Assembly: GCA_025403435.1 (NCBI GenBank)
Contig: CM046345.1
Location: 12,590,235 to 12,654,234 of the forward strand
DNA from: Artocarpus heterophyllus
Taxonomy: Eukaryota > Streptophyta > Magnoliopsida > Rosales > Moraceae
DNA length: 64,000 bases
Reading direction: 5' to 3'
Position 1 is the stretch's first letter, and the number at the start of each line of letters is the position of its first letter. Of this stretch, positions 22,401 through 34,790 are shown piece after piece. The notes under the pieces were generated by a model that was not told where the DNA came from, did no database searches, and was given only the letters and a program-made list of their open reading frames with translations. The translations under genes were made by a program, and so were the position numbers.

Positions 22401-23529
22401 GTAATATTTTTGCTGCTCTCACTATTCTTTTATACATTTAGGATAATATACATTCTAGGTTGGGGGGAGAGGGTTGTGCTTAAAAATTGTGCTTTAGTGT
22501 TATGCTGTGCCAAATTTTTTTTGATTTTGTTCAAATTTTTTATTTTACTCCAGATTCTTGTACATTTTTCATTTTTGTGTGTTAATTTTTTTTGGTCATA
22601 AAATTAAAAGAAAATTTTAAAAAAATGTTTTGTAAATATTAGTTTCTTAGTAATTAATGTGTTATTATTATTTTTTATTTGTGAATTTCATATTAATGTA
22701 ATATTGTTTTCTATTCTTTAGATTATCTAATTTTATGCACTCTCAAAACTTTAGTTTTATTTAACATTTTTATGTGTCTATTTTTCAGTATGTTTATAAG
22801 CCATTCTTTTCACACGCATACTGTAATGTTTAATTGTGGTGCTAAGTCAAAGCTATGAATATTTGAGTTTTGTTATTTTGTGAAGATGAACAAATAAAGG
22901 CAGCAATATTTTCAAAATTAATAAACTAGTTAAAATAAAAAGGAAGAATAAAAAGAAAAAAAATAAATTGTAAATAAACAAAGTGTGTAATAATAAAGTT
23001 GGATAAGTTTGGTTTTGTAGCCTCTTTAACTCGAGTAAGTAAGTTCTAAGGGGTGCTTTAACACCTAGTTCTATAGACCAACCGGTCTGGGAGTTACTAA
23101 CCCAAAGCTCCTTAAATGGGTTATGGAGAAAGCATAAGGGAGCCAAACATTACACTATTCACAGATGTAAAGTTTGTAAATATTTATATTTTTATGTTTC
23201 TACTCTTTAATTATTCCAAATCAATAATTTGAAGTGTTGCTGCCTGTAGGAGTGATTTGAAGCAAAATATCATAACAATAATATTCATAGTTTTGGATGA
23301 AGCTTTATAATTATTCATTATCTCCCTTTTTCTGCACTAAGTCTGGCTTATATATATTTTGTTAAATAGCATATAAATTGTTCAAATAAAATTTTAGTTT
23401 TGTTAGTTTATCTAGTTAGATAACTCAAATTATAGTTAAATGAATTTCATTGTATGAATATTTAGTAAATCATTTCAAAATTCTATCGCTTTAATTACTA
23501 GGGACTAGCAATAAGCTAGTTGGGGGGTG
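22401..23529 (+). other. Non-coding 3' region of a gypsy element
   Basis: T-rich DNA lies between the truncated Copia element and the LTR starting at 23,530. It contains two G-rich polypurine-like tracts, GGTTGGGGGGAGAGGG (22,458) and GCTAGTTGGGGGG (23,514). The second lies directly before the LTR, as a polypurine tract should. No protein domain is visible. This resembles the long region between integrase and 3' LTR in Ogre, Tat or Athila elements. Confidence 0.45.
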
Positions 23530-25715
23530 TGATGAGATTGTAAAAGTGTACATTTTTTAAGGCTTAAATCATTTATTTATGCTTTTATTTCTCATTAAAT
23601 CCTCTAATTAATAGCAATTTTGTATTAAATAATTTTTTGTGTCTTAGTGTGTAAATATGTTTAAAAATGTATTTTTAGTATGTTTTTATGTTTAATAATA
23701 TTTTTAGTAATTTTTAGAGTTATTTCGGTGTGTTAAATGTGTGTTTAGTTTGTAAATAGTTAAAACCGTAAAAGTAATGCAGTTATTTTATTTTAAGTTT
23801 TAATGTATTTGATAATGTGTTTTAAGTTTGTAAATATGTCCTACTATATTTTTAGTAATTTCTAAAAATATTTTCAAGTTATAAAAATTATATATGTGCT
23901 AAACTGCAACGGACTAGAAATTTTAGGAGTTTTTATTTATTTTTGTGTGTTTTAATATAAAATAAATATTTTTAATATTTTTGTAAATATTATTTTTGTA
24001 AAATAATTAACTTTAGTGTGTTTGTGATTTTTAGATTTGAAATCTACAGGAAAAAATGGAGCAAAATGACACCAAAGCGGATAAAATCAGACATCAAATG
24101 CATCAAAAACAATAAAAAAACCGAATTCAACTAATGGGGACACGTGGCAAGTTTCTAACCGTCGGATCCATTGCTAAATCAATCTCAGTCGTCCGCATGT
24201 CTTGCATCATCAGCTGCGTCAGCATGCGTCATCAATGCAGTCCACGTGGCTAACCGCAATTAGAGCGTGCATAACACGGGCCGACAAGTCTCACGCGCGT
24301 TAGAGGGAATCTCAGACAGCTTTGAATTTTGTGCGGTCATCTCCACGTGCAGCCGTTCTTCCAGCTGTTGATCGAATGACGCTGATCAATCTAACGGTCT
24401 CTGTTTGTGAGCCTTGCGGTCCCACTTGGGCCCAATTCAAAGCTTGTCTGCTGACCATTGGATCGCAAAAAGAACACGTTAGATCATCCTGTTTCAATGC
24501 CTATCATTCCCGTGCAACAGCAGATTTCAAACTCAAATTCGCATCTCGAAGGGTGAATCTCAGCATGGAAAAAGGGAGAAAATAGATCAACATGATCCAA
24601 TTATTGAACAATAAAATATAATAAAAATAATAATAATAAAAAAGTAAAAACAATAATTTTCAAGGCTATAAATAGCCTTGCATTCTCCCGTCTTTAAAGC
24701 ATCCCTTCAGGCCTTTGGCCCTTTTTCCTTTTCTTTTCTTTTCTGCTAAGTTAGACTCAGGAGTATCTTCTTAGGTAAAAAAATAATAATAAAATAATGC
24801 TTAAATTAGTGTAGAGAGCTGGTGAGGCAGAGAGATGATCTTGTATGCATAGTACTTTGGTATGGATTTTAACTCTATATTTATTTTGTAATGCTTATAT
24901 TTTGTGAAATAAATTATATCTTTATGTTTTTAATAATTATTGTTATTGTTGTTATGCTGCCAATTTTTACATAAATTCAGTCATGCTTTCTTTATGTAAT
25001 TTAATTGTGTTGCATAATTAATATTAATAATACTAAAGTCATGCTCGTTTATTAAGTTGAGTTTCTGTTGCATTATAGACGTAAACTGGCACAGTAAATG
25101 CTTGGTTATTCTTGATTTATTGTAGACAGAGGATGGCATAGTGTATTCTTAAACCAATTAATAAGTCGAGGTGCTATCGAAATTAACGCAATAATTTATT
25201 CCATAAAAATATATTAATTTTGATTTGTTATTTTCTTTTCTATTTTAAAATTATGTTAATTTTAATTGAGTGACAGCGGTTATAATTTTCATAATTAGTG
25301 CACTAAATCATTAGTGAGAGATGATTATTTTGCTAGTTTTTATAGGAAAACCCTTACTGCATTATGGCTTGCTATATTGTTGCTCTCGGTTGACCTATAT
25401 AATTAGTAAAAAGTGCTTGCAATTAATGAGAAAAGATATAATAAATCAAATGCTTTAGATAATTATTAATTAGAGTTAAAATTTCATATCAGTTGCAAAA
25501 CATACAAGAGATTCTCAAAGCTTCATCACTTTAATTTATGTTTTAAATTTTGAATAAAAAAATCACAAAAATATTTCTTTTACTTTTAAACTTTGCCCTG
25601 AAAAACAGCTTGCCTTTTTGAATGTTTATTTTTAACAATCTCTCGAGTTACAAATTTTCACCTCCCTGTGGATATGACAACTTTGCTATACTACAAACAT
25701 CCGCAGTTTAAAGAA
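23530..25715 (+). mobile_element. Long LTR of an Ogre/Tat- or Athila-like gypsy element
   Basis: The sequence starts TGATGAGATTG directly after a polypurine tract. A TATA box (GGCTATAAATAGCC, 24,664-24,677) lies mid-way. It ends in a stretch with CACCTCCCTGTGGATATGAC (25,660), a phrase typical of the ends of these LTRs. TTTTGGGGCGTT (25,720) follows and resembles a decayed TTTTGGCGCCGTT primer-binding site. Having a polypurine tract on one side and a primer-binding-site-like sequence on the other is unusual for a single LTR. The right end is uncertain by about 30 bases. The length, about 2.2 kb, fits the family. Confidence 0.6.
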
Positions 25716-25899
25716 AAACATTTTGGGGCGTTCGTTATTACCAGTCGTCTATCAGCTCCATGAATAACCTCCGACGTCTCAGCTTAACTTCAATACTAAA
25801 AGGAGGACACTCTTGCCAACAAATTAAGGTGATATTTAATTAGCTTACACACTAGCCAGTTCACAACCTGGTAGACATGAAGAGGTTGTATTAAGTCAG

Positions 25900-26347
25900 C
25901 CTCAAAAAGGTTCCGCCTCATGAAAGAGGTCATGGCCCAAAGAGGCCTCGCTTTGTAAAGAGATCTTGTTTCTCAAAGATATTACACTCAAGTCGGCAGA
26001 GATCTTGCCTCAAATAGGTCTCCCCTTCAATAGGTCACAGCTCAGAGAGTTCACGCCTCAAAGCGATCTCACCTCAAAAAGGTGGTGCCTCAAAGAGGTC
26101 TTGCATCAAAAGAGGTCTCGCTTGAAGAGTTCTTACATTAAAAAGGTCGTGCCTCAAAGAGGCTGCACCCTAAAGAGGCTGTACCTCAATTAGGTCTCAT
26201 CTCAAAAAACTCTCGTCCCAAAAGAGGTCTCGCCCTCAATGAGGTCCCACCTTAAAGGGGTGTCCCGCCCCAACTAAGTCTCACCTAAAAGAGGTCTCAT
26301 CTCATAGTACTCTTGCCCTAGAAAGGTCGTGTCTCAAAGAAGTATTG
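25900..26347 (+). repeat. Array of 16-bp tandem repeats with an internal hairpin
   Basis: About 26 units with consensus GCCTCAAAGAGGTCTC lie head to tail, most of them 15-17 bp and a few longer. Each good unit contains CCTC-AAA-GAGG, a four-base stem around a three-base loop. Unit edges are clear, for example near 26,087 (GCCTCAAAGAGGTCTT) and 26,151 (GCCTCAAAGAGGCTGC). The array lies a few hundred bases upstream of a TATA box at 26,643 and may sit in the U3 part of an LTR. Confidence 0.8.
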
Positions 26348-27030
26348 CTTCAGTTAGCCATCCTGAAATGTCCAAACCTTTCAAAGTAACCGTTATTCCA
26401 GACATCAAGAAGAAGAAGAAGGAACTTATCCTCTTGAAAAGGTTGAAGGCAGGAACAATTATAACCACATGGAGAAAAAGGTTATACTCTCGAAGAAGGT
26501 TGAAAGCGGGGATAGTTATTTCCACCTGGAAGATGGAGGTCACTGTTGAAGGGTTAAACGATGTGACTCAACTCAGGGAAGAAGGATGTGAGATGAACAG
26601 AGAACGGTTACATTCTAAAACACAGTTACACATACAAGAGCTCTATAAATAGGAGGAGGTGAGGTTGAAGGAAGGGTCCGAAAATTAGATTCTGAGTGGT
26701 CACTCTATCAAAATTCTAGGAGAATGATATTGAGCGTTTATAGTGTGAGATTTTAAGTGTGTAATTCTTTTCAGATAACATAGTGAATTAAACCAAGTAC
26801 ACATGGGCCCTTCTAAGCCGAACCACTATAAATCTCAGCATCCATTGTTATTTTTATCTTCATTTTCAGCATTTATTGTTTTTTTGATTGTTGGATTTCG
26901 TGAATATTATTGCTTACATTTGAGGTTGGTGAATTTCGATTGTCAATAAATAGTATTAATGTTACTTTGTTCTGAGTATTACTTTCTCATTTTAAATAAC
27001 TTTTGTTATTGAACAAAATTGCGGTTAGTC
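26348..27030 (+). mobile_element. LTR-like fragment with TATA box
   Basis: CTCTATAAATAGGAGG (26,641) is a good TATA region. About 150 bases later come AGCCGAACCACTATAAATCTC (26,817) and GATTGTTGGATTTC (26,886), which resemble the R-U5 part of plant gypsy LTRs. Together with the 16-bp array upstream it may form one LTR starting after 25,735. Neither end nor a target duplication could be fixed. Nothing further is recognised in 27,031-27,499. Confidence 0.4.
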
Positions 27031-27499
27031 TCCAATCCAGCATTTGAAATTCATCGTTTCTGATCTGGACTTTATTTTTTGGATTAAAAGGAAATGGCTT
27101 AACTGAGAAAAGGGCAACCTAAATAATAATCGTGCACATGTAGTCTGGTTTAAATAGTGCTTTTGAATTAAAAAAAATGTAATTTAACGAATCAAAGTAT
27201 TTTTGATGTAGAAGACAAAAAATTGAATATGATTACATTAAAAAAAAAAAAAAAAAAACCAAATTTACAGAATACCAGAGTTGAGCTCTCTAGACATCGC
27301 CTATAGATAAAGGCGACGACTTCACTGCGATGTGTTTTCATTCTTTTGTGGTAGGTAATTCTACAATGTTTTAGCAGAAGCAAATCCTATGATATATTCT
27401 GCCATCCCTACCTTTGTAAAAGCTTTCATGATATATAAGGTTTTGTTTATGCCTTTGTATATATGATGCATTATGTTAGGGATTAATATTATCGTTTTT

Positions 27500-27970
27500 A
27501 GCCTCTCCTTTCGTTGATGTCTTATAATCTTTTTTTGAGTTTAGTAATTTTCTTCTCCTTTGCTTCTGGTTTTTTTTCCCGTTTTGAGTTTTTACATAAA
27601 TCTATATGTATTCTTATTCTTTGTTTCTATTACACTATTTTCGTAACACTATGTGTGTGGGAACACTTCACAAGGATTGGAAGAGGTCTTCGTAATAGAT
27701 CTAATTGTAACTATTGTGGTAATGTTTGTGAAGGTGAAATTGATGCTTTGTGGACCCATCCAGCATAATCTGATTAAGTGGAATCAAAGCGAAGATTCTA
27801 TATTGAGCAACATAGCTGGCAACTTGAAGATAAAATATGACAAGTATTTGGGCTCAATTAACAATATCAACCCATTATAGTTCATTTTGCTTGTGCTTGA
27901 CCCGCGATACAAGATGGAATTTTTTAATTATTGTTTCGATGAATGTTGTGATGCTTCGGCAGCAGAGATG
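27500..27970 (+). pseudogene. hAT-family transposase remnant
   Basis: The fragment NCNYCGNVCEG (27,702-27,734) resembles a BED-type zinc finger. Then, in other frames, NLKIKYDKYLGSINNINPL and a stop are followed by VLDPRYKMEFFNYCFDECC (27,893-27,949). The phrase LDPRYKM with the preceding KYDKYLG is characteristic of plant hAT transposases (the region before the dimerisation domain). Most of the transposase between these parts is deleted and the frames are broken, so it is inactive. The next 670 bases hold no recognisable coding part apart from weak fragments. Confidence 0.65.
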
Positions 27971-28639
27971 ACAGAAAGAGTTAAGATACCCTGAAGAGCT
28001 CCTAAATCCCAAGAACCCATATTCCTTACTTCTGTTTATTATTGGTCTTTTATCTTGTGTTATTTTAACTATTTAAGTTTATGTGCATAAAATAAAAAAA
28101 AAATCAATTCGTATAGCTAGGGATGACATCACTGAAGATGTTTTTAGTTTGGATAATAATGAACCTACTATCGGATCTACTTAAAACTCTCATAACCTCA
28201 ATACTTCAACTGCAATGGAAGGTAATATGCATTTTATAATGCATATTTTTTTAACTTTGTTGATTTGTTGTTTAATTTGTTGCTTTGTTTAACTTTGTTA
28301 TTCTTTGAAATCCTAAACAGGGTGAAATAGTTGAAGAATTTTGGAGAGTGCATAGAGCTTGGATTTGACATCATTTCAAGCTTAAGAAGACTGATGTGTT
28401 ATGCACTTAGACTGTTTATTGTTGGACATCTGGATAGGAACATTTGGATGTTGGTTATGTTTTAACTTTCAATTTGGATATGTTTGTTATGTTTGAAACT
28501 TAGTTTGAGTATCTTGTTATGTTTTGAAACTAGGCATGATGTTGCTTGGATAGTTTTACATACCTAATAGTAGTAGGCTAATACTAATTAGATATTATGT
28601 CTTTATTAATTTTCTTTCTTGCCTTTTTTTAATTTTTTT

Positions 28640-28888
28640 AATTTTTAGTTAACTGGGTCATAAACATGTCGTATACATGTTTTTATCATGTCAACTTGTC
28701 ACGGCCTGTTTAATAATCATGTTAATCATATCGTATCGTGTTAAACGTGTTATAGGTGGTTCTTATTCGTGTTTGCATTTCAGGCATGCTTATTAATCAT
28801 GTCGTACTCATATTCAACCTAATCATATTGTGCTATAATCCTACTACCCAAAACACGATATGCAAACATGAATTGCTAGCCTTAGTTT
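28640..28888. repeat. Probable right end of a hAT element (subterminal repeats)
   Basis: The region is full of short related words, such as CATGTCGTATACATG, ATCGTATCGTGTTAAACGTG and CATGTCGTACTCAT, which resemble the subterminal repeats of plant hAT elements. It ends GAATTGCTAGCCTTAG (28,870-28,885), close to an inverted terminal repeat of the form CTAAGGCTAGCAATTC on the other strand. With the transposase remnant upstream, this is probably one decayed hAT copy. The left terminal repeat was not found. Confidence 0.5.
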
Positions 28889-29461
28889 GTTTAGCCATCT
28901 CCTCTGACTAAATCTCCACCGGTGGCATCGACTCAATCTCCACCAATGTTGGTGACTTCATCAACAGACACTACTTCACAGCTATCTTTGAGGATGCTAT
29001 CAAATCCATCTAGCTCTCCACTGCCTCTGTGTGCTTGAGCACTCCATTGAATCCGTCTAGCCTTAGTCCAACACCATCTCCTAGCTCCGCCAACTTCTCC
29101 AAATCTCTCTCTCTCTTCCCCTTCGATCCTCTATTCGAGATCTTTTGTGAAGTAAGACTTCTCTTTCTTCAAAGAAATTCTCTTTCCTTTGTTTTAAGAT
29201 TTTATCTATGTTAGTTTGCTTCGTTCTTTTGATTTGTTTTCGAATTTTGAGATGCAAAATTAGAATTTCTTGATGACTTCTTCGTTTAGCATCGCTACTA
29301 GTTTTTTTTATTAATCGTTTGTGCTTCTTTTTGCGTTAGTTCTACTCTTGAATTGTCTTAATAATTGGAACATTTCTGCTTTTGCTTTTATCATCATTTT
29401 CTTGGTATTGAGATTACTGCTCTATAGTTTTTTGAATATGATTTGAAAAATCATTTTCTTA
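28889..29461. other. Unassigned DNA between the hAT remnant and the solo LTR
   Basis: The first 280 bases are C-rich for this window and could be a gene fragment. One plus-strand frame (28,921-29,010) reads GDFINRHYFTAIFEDAIKSI before a stop, and another continues to 29,211. I do not recognise the protein. The remainder is T-rich. The last five bases, TCTTA (29,457-29,461), are the target duplication of the solo LTR that follows. Confidence 0.35.
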
Positions 29462-31622
29462 TGTCACGCCCCGGAGTACGGGAGGTGACGTGGCGGAATA
29501 TTTAGATTAATTAAAAGAGAATTTAATTAAAAACCGAGAGTTTGAGAATCCAATTAAGTAAGAAATTAAGAAGATTTTCCACCACATTTTATAAAAGAAT
29601 TTATAAATATTAAGCAAATAATAATAATTAAATAAAAACCACGAATATGGGTTCCACAACCCACAACTTGTGCACACACATGGTTCTGACAATATCATAA
29701 ATACAATTACAGTCCAAGTACAAATAAAGTTAAGTCTTACATGCCTTGATTAATAAATACAGAATGTAAATAAATTCTCCTATTGCTCCTGAGTTCGGTC
29801 CGAAGAATCTCCTCCAAACCTAAATGGGAAACCACCTAGAAGGGGGGGGAATTTTAAAAACAGATAAAACGTGAGCGAAAGGCTCAGTAGGACTAAGTTT
29901 TATAAAATAATTTAATGCAAAGAAACATGACATTATCAGGAGTTATACAGAAAGGGAACTTGAATAAATAAATAAATAAATTGAGTAGAACCGTTCTGAC
30001 ACAGAACAGTCTACTCGTCAAATCAAAACACCAATTTACTTTTACCTAGGCATACCATGATATCACCACCGTAGTGGCCCAGCTGGGTTTCGGGACCTGC
30101 CCCCAAGGTCGATCGCCACACGACCCGATCTCTGATATGGCATCATGCCTTAGTGTTTATTATCATTGTCATTCAAAACCCGATTACCGAGTGTTGTCAA
30201 TTACATTCATTATGAAATTCATTTCATATCACGGTATATTAATGTATAACCGATAAAACCATTTTCAAACAACCGTTGAAAACATTTTGATAGAAATCAT
30301 TTTCAAAGCCAAATCATTTCAAAACTAGGCTACCAAAGAAATAGGATAGAATTCCTACCTCAGTACTCGTGCCGGTACCCCACACCGTAATCCCGATCCG
30401 CTATACGTTAGCTCCACGGAACCACGAACAATCCTAGATACAAACTAAGTCGATCAATATGTAGTTTGAAACATTCTATGTTACTAATCATTTCATGATG
30501 TCCTAGTGTGCCATTTGTATCATTAAAATCATCCTATAAGGTTGGGATTTAAATCAGGGTTCAAAACAGTGAAATCGGGTAAAAATCACAAAATTTTCCA
30601 TGTCTCGGTCGGCCTGCCGGACGCCCTGCTTCGGCCTGCCGAACTGCACAGTTTGGCCTGCCGGAAGCAAAGTTCGGCCTGCCGAACATTTCCCCAGATT
30701 CGGCCTGCCGGTCGGAAGAACACCGGCCTGCCGATCATCACTCCGGCCTGCCGAACATGAACTTCGGCCTACCGAACTGGGAAGATCCAGAAATCCCAGC
30801 CACGGGTTTCTCGATCCCCAAAATTCAAATCTTGTTTCTAACCTGTTTTTCTCAAATCCCAGGCATGAAAAACAACTATACTTGATAGAAAAACATTCTA
30901 AAACATGTTTGGGATCATTTAAACAACATTTAAACTCAAAATCCTCAAAAATCCGAAAATGAGAAAAAGAGGAGAAAAATGAAAATCTTGAATCCAATCC
31001 GTTTTTCTTCAATCTAGGCTTAGATTCTAGTTGTTCTAAGTTCATTTAACACAAATCCATAGTTTTCTAAGCTAAAACAAACTTAGATTTCAAAAACACA
31101 CAAAATCGAAAATTTTGTAAAAAGTTTAGAAATTTCGAATCTAACCTCGAATCGAAGCTTCAATCCGCGTTCTCGGTTGCCGAATCACGTCCCCGAGCTT
31201 CCTCCTTGCTGTTCCGAAGCTTGGATTCGAATGGAGTTCAAAAATTTTTGAAAGAGATTGAGAGAGAGAGGGAGCTGCCGAGAGAGAGAGAAGAGAGAGA
31301 GAGTGAAACGTGAGAGTGAGGAGAGAGAGAGAGAAGAGGAAATAAATAGAGAAAATCAGTGGGCGGTTTTACTGTGCGAAAACCATGTGCCGCCCACGGT
31401 TTTGCAAAACAGAGTATTTTTAACATTTTACAAATTGTTGTGTTTTAAAACTCAAAACATCATTTTAAATCTATAAGAAATCATTTGAATGTATCAATTT
31501 AACAAAACAACCAAAAACTAAAAATCCAACCAAATAATCTAATTAAAGTTAAAACTTTAATTATGGCACACTAATTCATCATTTACATTACATTAATATT
31601 AAATAAATTTCGGGACGTTACA
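29462..31622 (-). mobile_element. Chromovirus-type solo LTR, family 1
   Basis: The 2,161-bp LTR starts TGTCACGCCCCGG at 29,462 and ends CGGGACGTTACA at 31,622. It is flanked on both sides by TCTTA (29,457-29,461 and 31,623-31,627), a perfect 5-bp target duplication, so it is a solo LTR left by recombination. It is closely related to the LTR at 32,631-34,790, which sets its orientation as minus. On the minus strand an AT-rich TATA-like stretch near 31,350 is followed by a CT-rich tract (31,340-31,255) and, further on, the 22-bp palindrome array (30,773-30,611). Open frames across the array are a composition effect. Confidence 0.93.
30611..30773. repeat. Eight-copy, about 22-bp-spaced palindrome array in the family 1 solo LTR
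   Basis: Copies of GGCCTGCC, the core of TTCGGCCTGCCGAA, start at 30,611, 30,633, 30,655, 30,676, 30,702, 30,725, 30,745 and 30,766; the last reads GGCCTACC. Spacings are 22, 22, 21, 26, 23, 20 and 21. The full 14-base word is an inverted repeat around a two-base centre. Spacers between cores are not conserved. Confidence 0.9.
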
Positions 31623-31627
31623 TCTTA

Positions 31628-32630
31628 TCATGGACGGCTATTTAGGGAGGCCTAAGTTGCTGTAATCATGGAGGGATATGTTTGAACACAATATTTAGTA
31701 ATATGGTTTCATGGATGCTTCCTAAAATTTTATTGTGAAAATTTATTTCGAAATTAGGTGAAAATGTTTATTTAGAAATTTTTTTTGTGATATTGACGTT
31801 TGGTGTTTCAAGTAACGGGATTAATCCATTTTTTATTTAATGTCCCTCCATGTTCTTATTTCTTTGCATTTTCTTTCATTTTCTAGAGATTTAACAAATG
31901 ATGTCGATTTAATTGAGAGCTCTTAATTAGTATTACCTCTGATATAGAGAAGTGTTCACTGAATTTGATTAAAAGAAATATTCTTCGAATGTGTTGAGAG
32001 AAATGTGGTTTTCCGTATAGTGTTTATGGCGATTAATTTCCTTGGTATCCTGGTTTGTTCAAGTATAGGCAAATCATATTCTTTCTTTTCTTCACTTTCT
32101 TTACCAGGATGGATGGTATTCCAACATAAATTCAAAAACCAAATTGATATTTTTTTTCTCTTTTATTTTTTGAAGAATTGCTAGTGTGCTTGCCCCACCT
32201 AACTACTTAAACTTAGACATCCTTCAAAAGGGCACAAAAACCATCATTGATTTCAAAGTTCAAATAAGCTTATATATCCATTGCCGTGTGTTTGAAAAAG
32301 AGAATCATAAGGCGGAAAATCAGAGGTTCTCCTCTTCTTTCAGTGTGATGATTGAATCGAGTTAGCACTTGATGTACCTTGAAATATTTCCATCTTTCAG
32401 CATTAGAGTTTTCAAGTAGGGGTTCTGGCACGTTTAATAGCATTCCTTGTAACCGTAAGACTGAATTTAAGACTCAATTGAAAAATCTACTAATAGTCTC
32501 TCCTGATCTCTTGAACCTACTGCGGATTGTCCTATTCTTCGCATGATAAGCAAGTATATGGAGAAAACTAAACACTTGTTCCTCTACAGTAACCGAGCCC
32601 TTCCTTCTCAATCTCCCATGAGTACGAAGC
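31628..32630. other. Unassigned DNA between two related LTRs
   Basis: This AT-rich kilobase shows no transposon domain, no long open frame and no RNA gene that I can recognise. It may be host DNA into which both family 1 elements inserted. Confidence 0.4.
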
Positions 32631-34790
32631 TATCACGTCCCGGAGTACGGAAGGTGATGTAGCGGTTGACTAGATTAATTTAATTGAGTTTTTGTTAAAA
32701 ATTTTCAATTTAAGGAATTAATTAATTATATTAAAAATTGCGATACAATTTAAAACTTTTGATCAATTATTAAAAACAGTAAAAACGGATAAGTAGGAAA
32801 TAAAAAGGAATAAAATAATAAAGAGAGCAAAGAGGGTACGTGTTAGGTCCCATCGGGCCCACAATGTGTTCACACACATAGTATCAACAATAAGTTAATA
32901 TAATCACAGTCCAACATAAAAAATAAAATTTAAATAATACATGCCTTGATTTACTACAACTACTAACCTACTCAAGATCCTTTATTGCTCGCGAGTCCAG
33001 GCAGTGGACTCTCCGTCGGTCCTAAGCTGGATTTCACCTAGAGGGAAAAAGGTTTAAAACAAGTAAAAAGTGAGCAAAAAGCTCAGTAGGACTATGTTTT
33101 AAAACAAATAAACAATTTAAACATGAAATTTACCGTTCAGGGAAGTGATTAAAAGAACAGGGTTAAATAAATAAATAAATTCGTTTAAATAGATCTTATC
33201 AAAAACAGTTTGTCTAGATAGTAGCTTTTTATCATTTATAGGCAAACCATATTTATCACCACTGTAGTGGCCCAATTGGGTTTCGGAACTTGCCCCTAAG
33301 GTCACACACTACACGACCCGATATCTAATTATGGCACCATGCCCTTATGTGTATTTATTATTATTTAAATCACAAGTTACCAAGTATTCTCAATTACACT
33401 CATTATTTGATTCATTATGAGCATTCATTCTTTGACAAATAATGAAAATTGCTAAGAAGTTTATCTAAACCATTCCTTAAAATTTGTTTTAAAAGAAATC
33501 ATTTCGAAAGAAATCACTTTGAAGGAGATCATTTTATAAAAGATCATTTTGAATGAAATCATGTTGTGGCCAAAAGCCCCCTTTTGAAAACATTCAAAAC
33601 ATTATATCATTTATTGAAAACATTTTAAAAACCTGGCTACCAAAGAGAGGGGTAGAAGTCTTACCTCAAAACTCATGCCGGTGTCCCACATCGGAATTCC
33701 GGTCCGCTATACATTGGCTCCGCGGAACCTCGAACAACCTTAAACATAAACTAAGCTCATCAATTTCTAGCTTAGGATATTTTACATTACTAACCTACCT
33801 CATGGTGTCCTAGTGTGCCATTTAGTTCACAAAATCATACTATAAAGTTTAGATTCTCAATCGGGGTTTAAAACAGTAAAAGTGGGTGAAAAGCAACAAA
33901 TTTTCACTATGCCCGGTCGACCTGTCAGTCTCCCTGGTTCGGCCTGCCGGCAAGCCAGGTCTGGTCGGCCAAACTTTTCCATGTTCGGCCTGCCGGTTGT
34001 ATGAATCCAGCCTGCCGAACTCATGAATCTAGCCTACCAAACTGGAAAAATTCTAGAATTTTCCAAGACGCGAAAACATCTATAGATGATAGAAAAACAT
34101 TATAAAACACTTTTGAACTAATTTAAACAAGATTTGCACACATATTTTGAGAATTTTTGAAAATAAAGAAAAATTGAAAATCTTGATTCAAATCCGTTTT
34201 TCTTCAAACTAAGCTTAGATTCTAGCTATTTTAAGTTTCTCTAATTTAAATTAAAGGTTTCCTAGGCTTAAATGAGCTTAGATTTCAAAATACAAAGAAA
34301 ATGGAAAAATTGAAAAAGTTTTGAAATTTTGAAAACTAACCTTGATTCAATCCTTGAATCGTGTGTATGGTTATTAAATCACATTCCTGAGCCTTCAATC
34401 CACTAAAAACTGAATCTTGGCTTGATTTTTGATTAAAAAATTTAAGAAAAGAAGAGAGAGAAAGAGAGGCAGGGAGAGTGAGACGAGAGAGAGAGGAAGA
34501 GAAAGAGAGAGAGAGTGAGAGAGAGAGTGAGGAAAAAGCAGAGGGAGGGGTAGTTTAAATAGAAGGAAGTAAAACCAACACAAGAAAACTGTGTGCGATA
34601 CACAATTTTCAAATAGGATGTATTTGGTATCTAACAAATAGTTTTGTTTCAAAAATTCAAAATAACAAGTTAAAATGATCAAATTAATTTAAAAGTCAAA
34701 TCTATTAGGACATCATTGCAAAATATTTAGATTAGGCACGAATTATAATTTGGCACACTAAACCACTTAATTAATTTTCAGGGCATTAAA
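32631..34790 (-). mobile_element. 3' LTR of a decayed chromovirus, family 1
   Basis: The 2,160-bp LTR starts TATCACGTCCCGG (TG mutated to TA) and ends CAGGGCATTAAA. Directly beyond it, on the minus strand, lies AATTTCGAGGACGAAATTCC with a purine tract, the typical 3' end of Del/Tekay chromoviruses. On the minus strand a TATA-like TATTTAAA (near 34,552), a long CT tract (34,535-34,440) and the palindrome array (34,038-33,919) follow in order. This LTR belongs to the element that hosts the full-length chromovirus at 35,948. Its partner 5' LTR is missing. Confidence 0.85.
33919..34038. repeat. Diverged 22-bp palindrome array in the family 1 LTR
   Basis: Cores start at 33,919 (GACCTGTC), 33,941 (GGCCTGCC), 33,966 (GGCCAAAC), 33,987 (GGCCTGCC), 34,009 (AGCCTGCC) and 34,031 (AGCCTACC). 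Spacings are 22, 25, 21, 22 and 22. The changes are mostly single transitions from the consensus, while the period is kept. Confidence 0.82.

Noticed and set aside
22853..23146. A 97-codon minus-strand frame with a Leu/Phe-rich tail
   Set aside because: It lies in the non-coding 3' region of a gypsy element, and its hydrophobic tail is the translation of A-rich DNA on the plus strand.
27225..27265. Poly-A/poly-T run as evidence of a LINE or SINE
   Set aside because: No LINE protein or SINE promoter boxes were seen beside it, and similar homopolymer runs are common in this AT-rich DNA.
30554..31045. Long open frames on both strands over the palindrome array (for example 163 codons on minus, 120 on plus)
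   Set aside because: The GC-rich core has no stop codon in any frame and the 22-bp period shifts phase, so several frames are open by composition. No protein similarity is seen.
31258..31476. Open frame rich in Arg and Glu
   Set aside because: It is the translation of a GA/CT microsatellite in the LTR leader.
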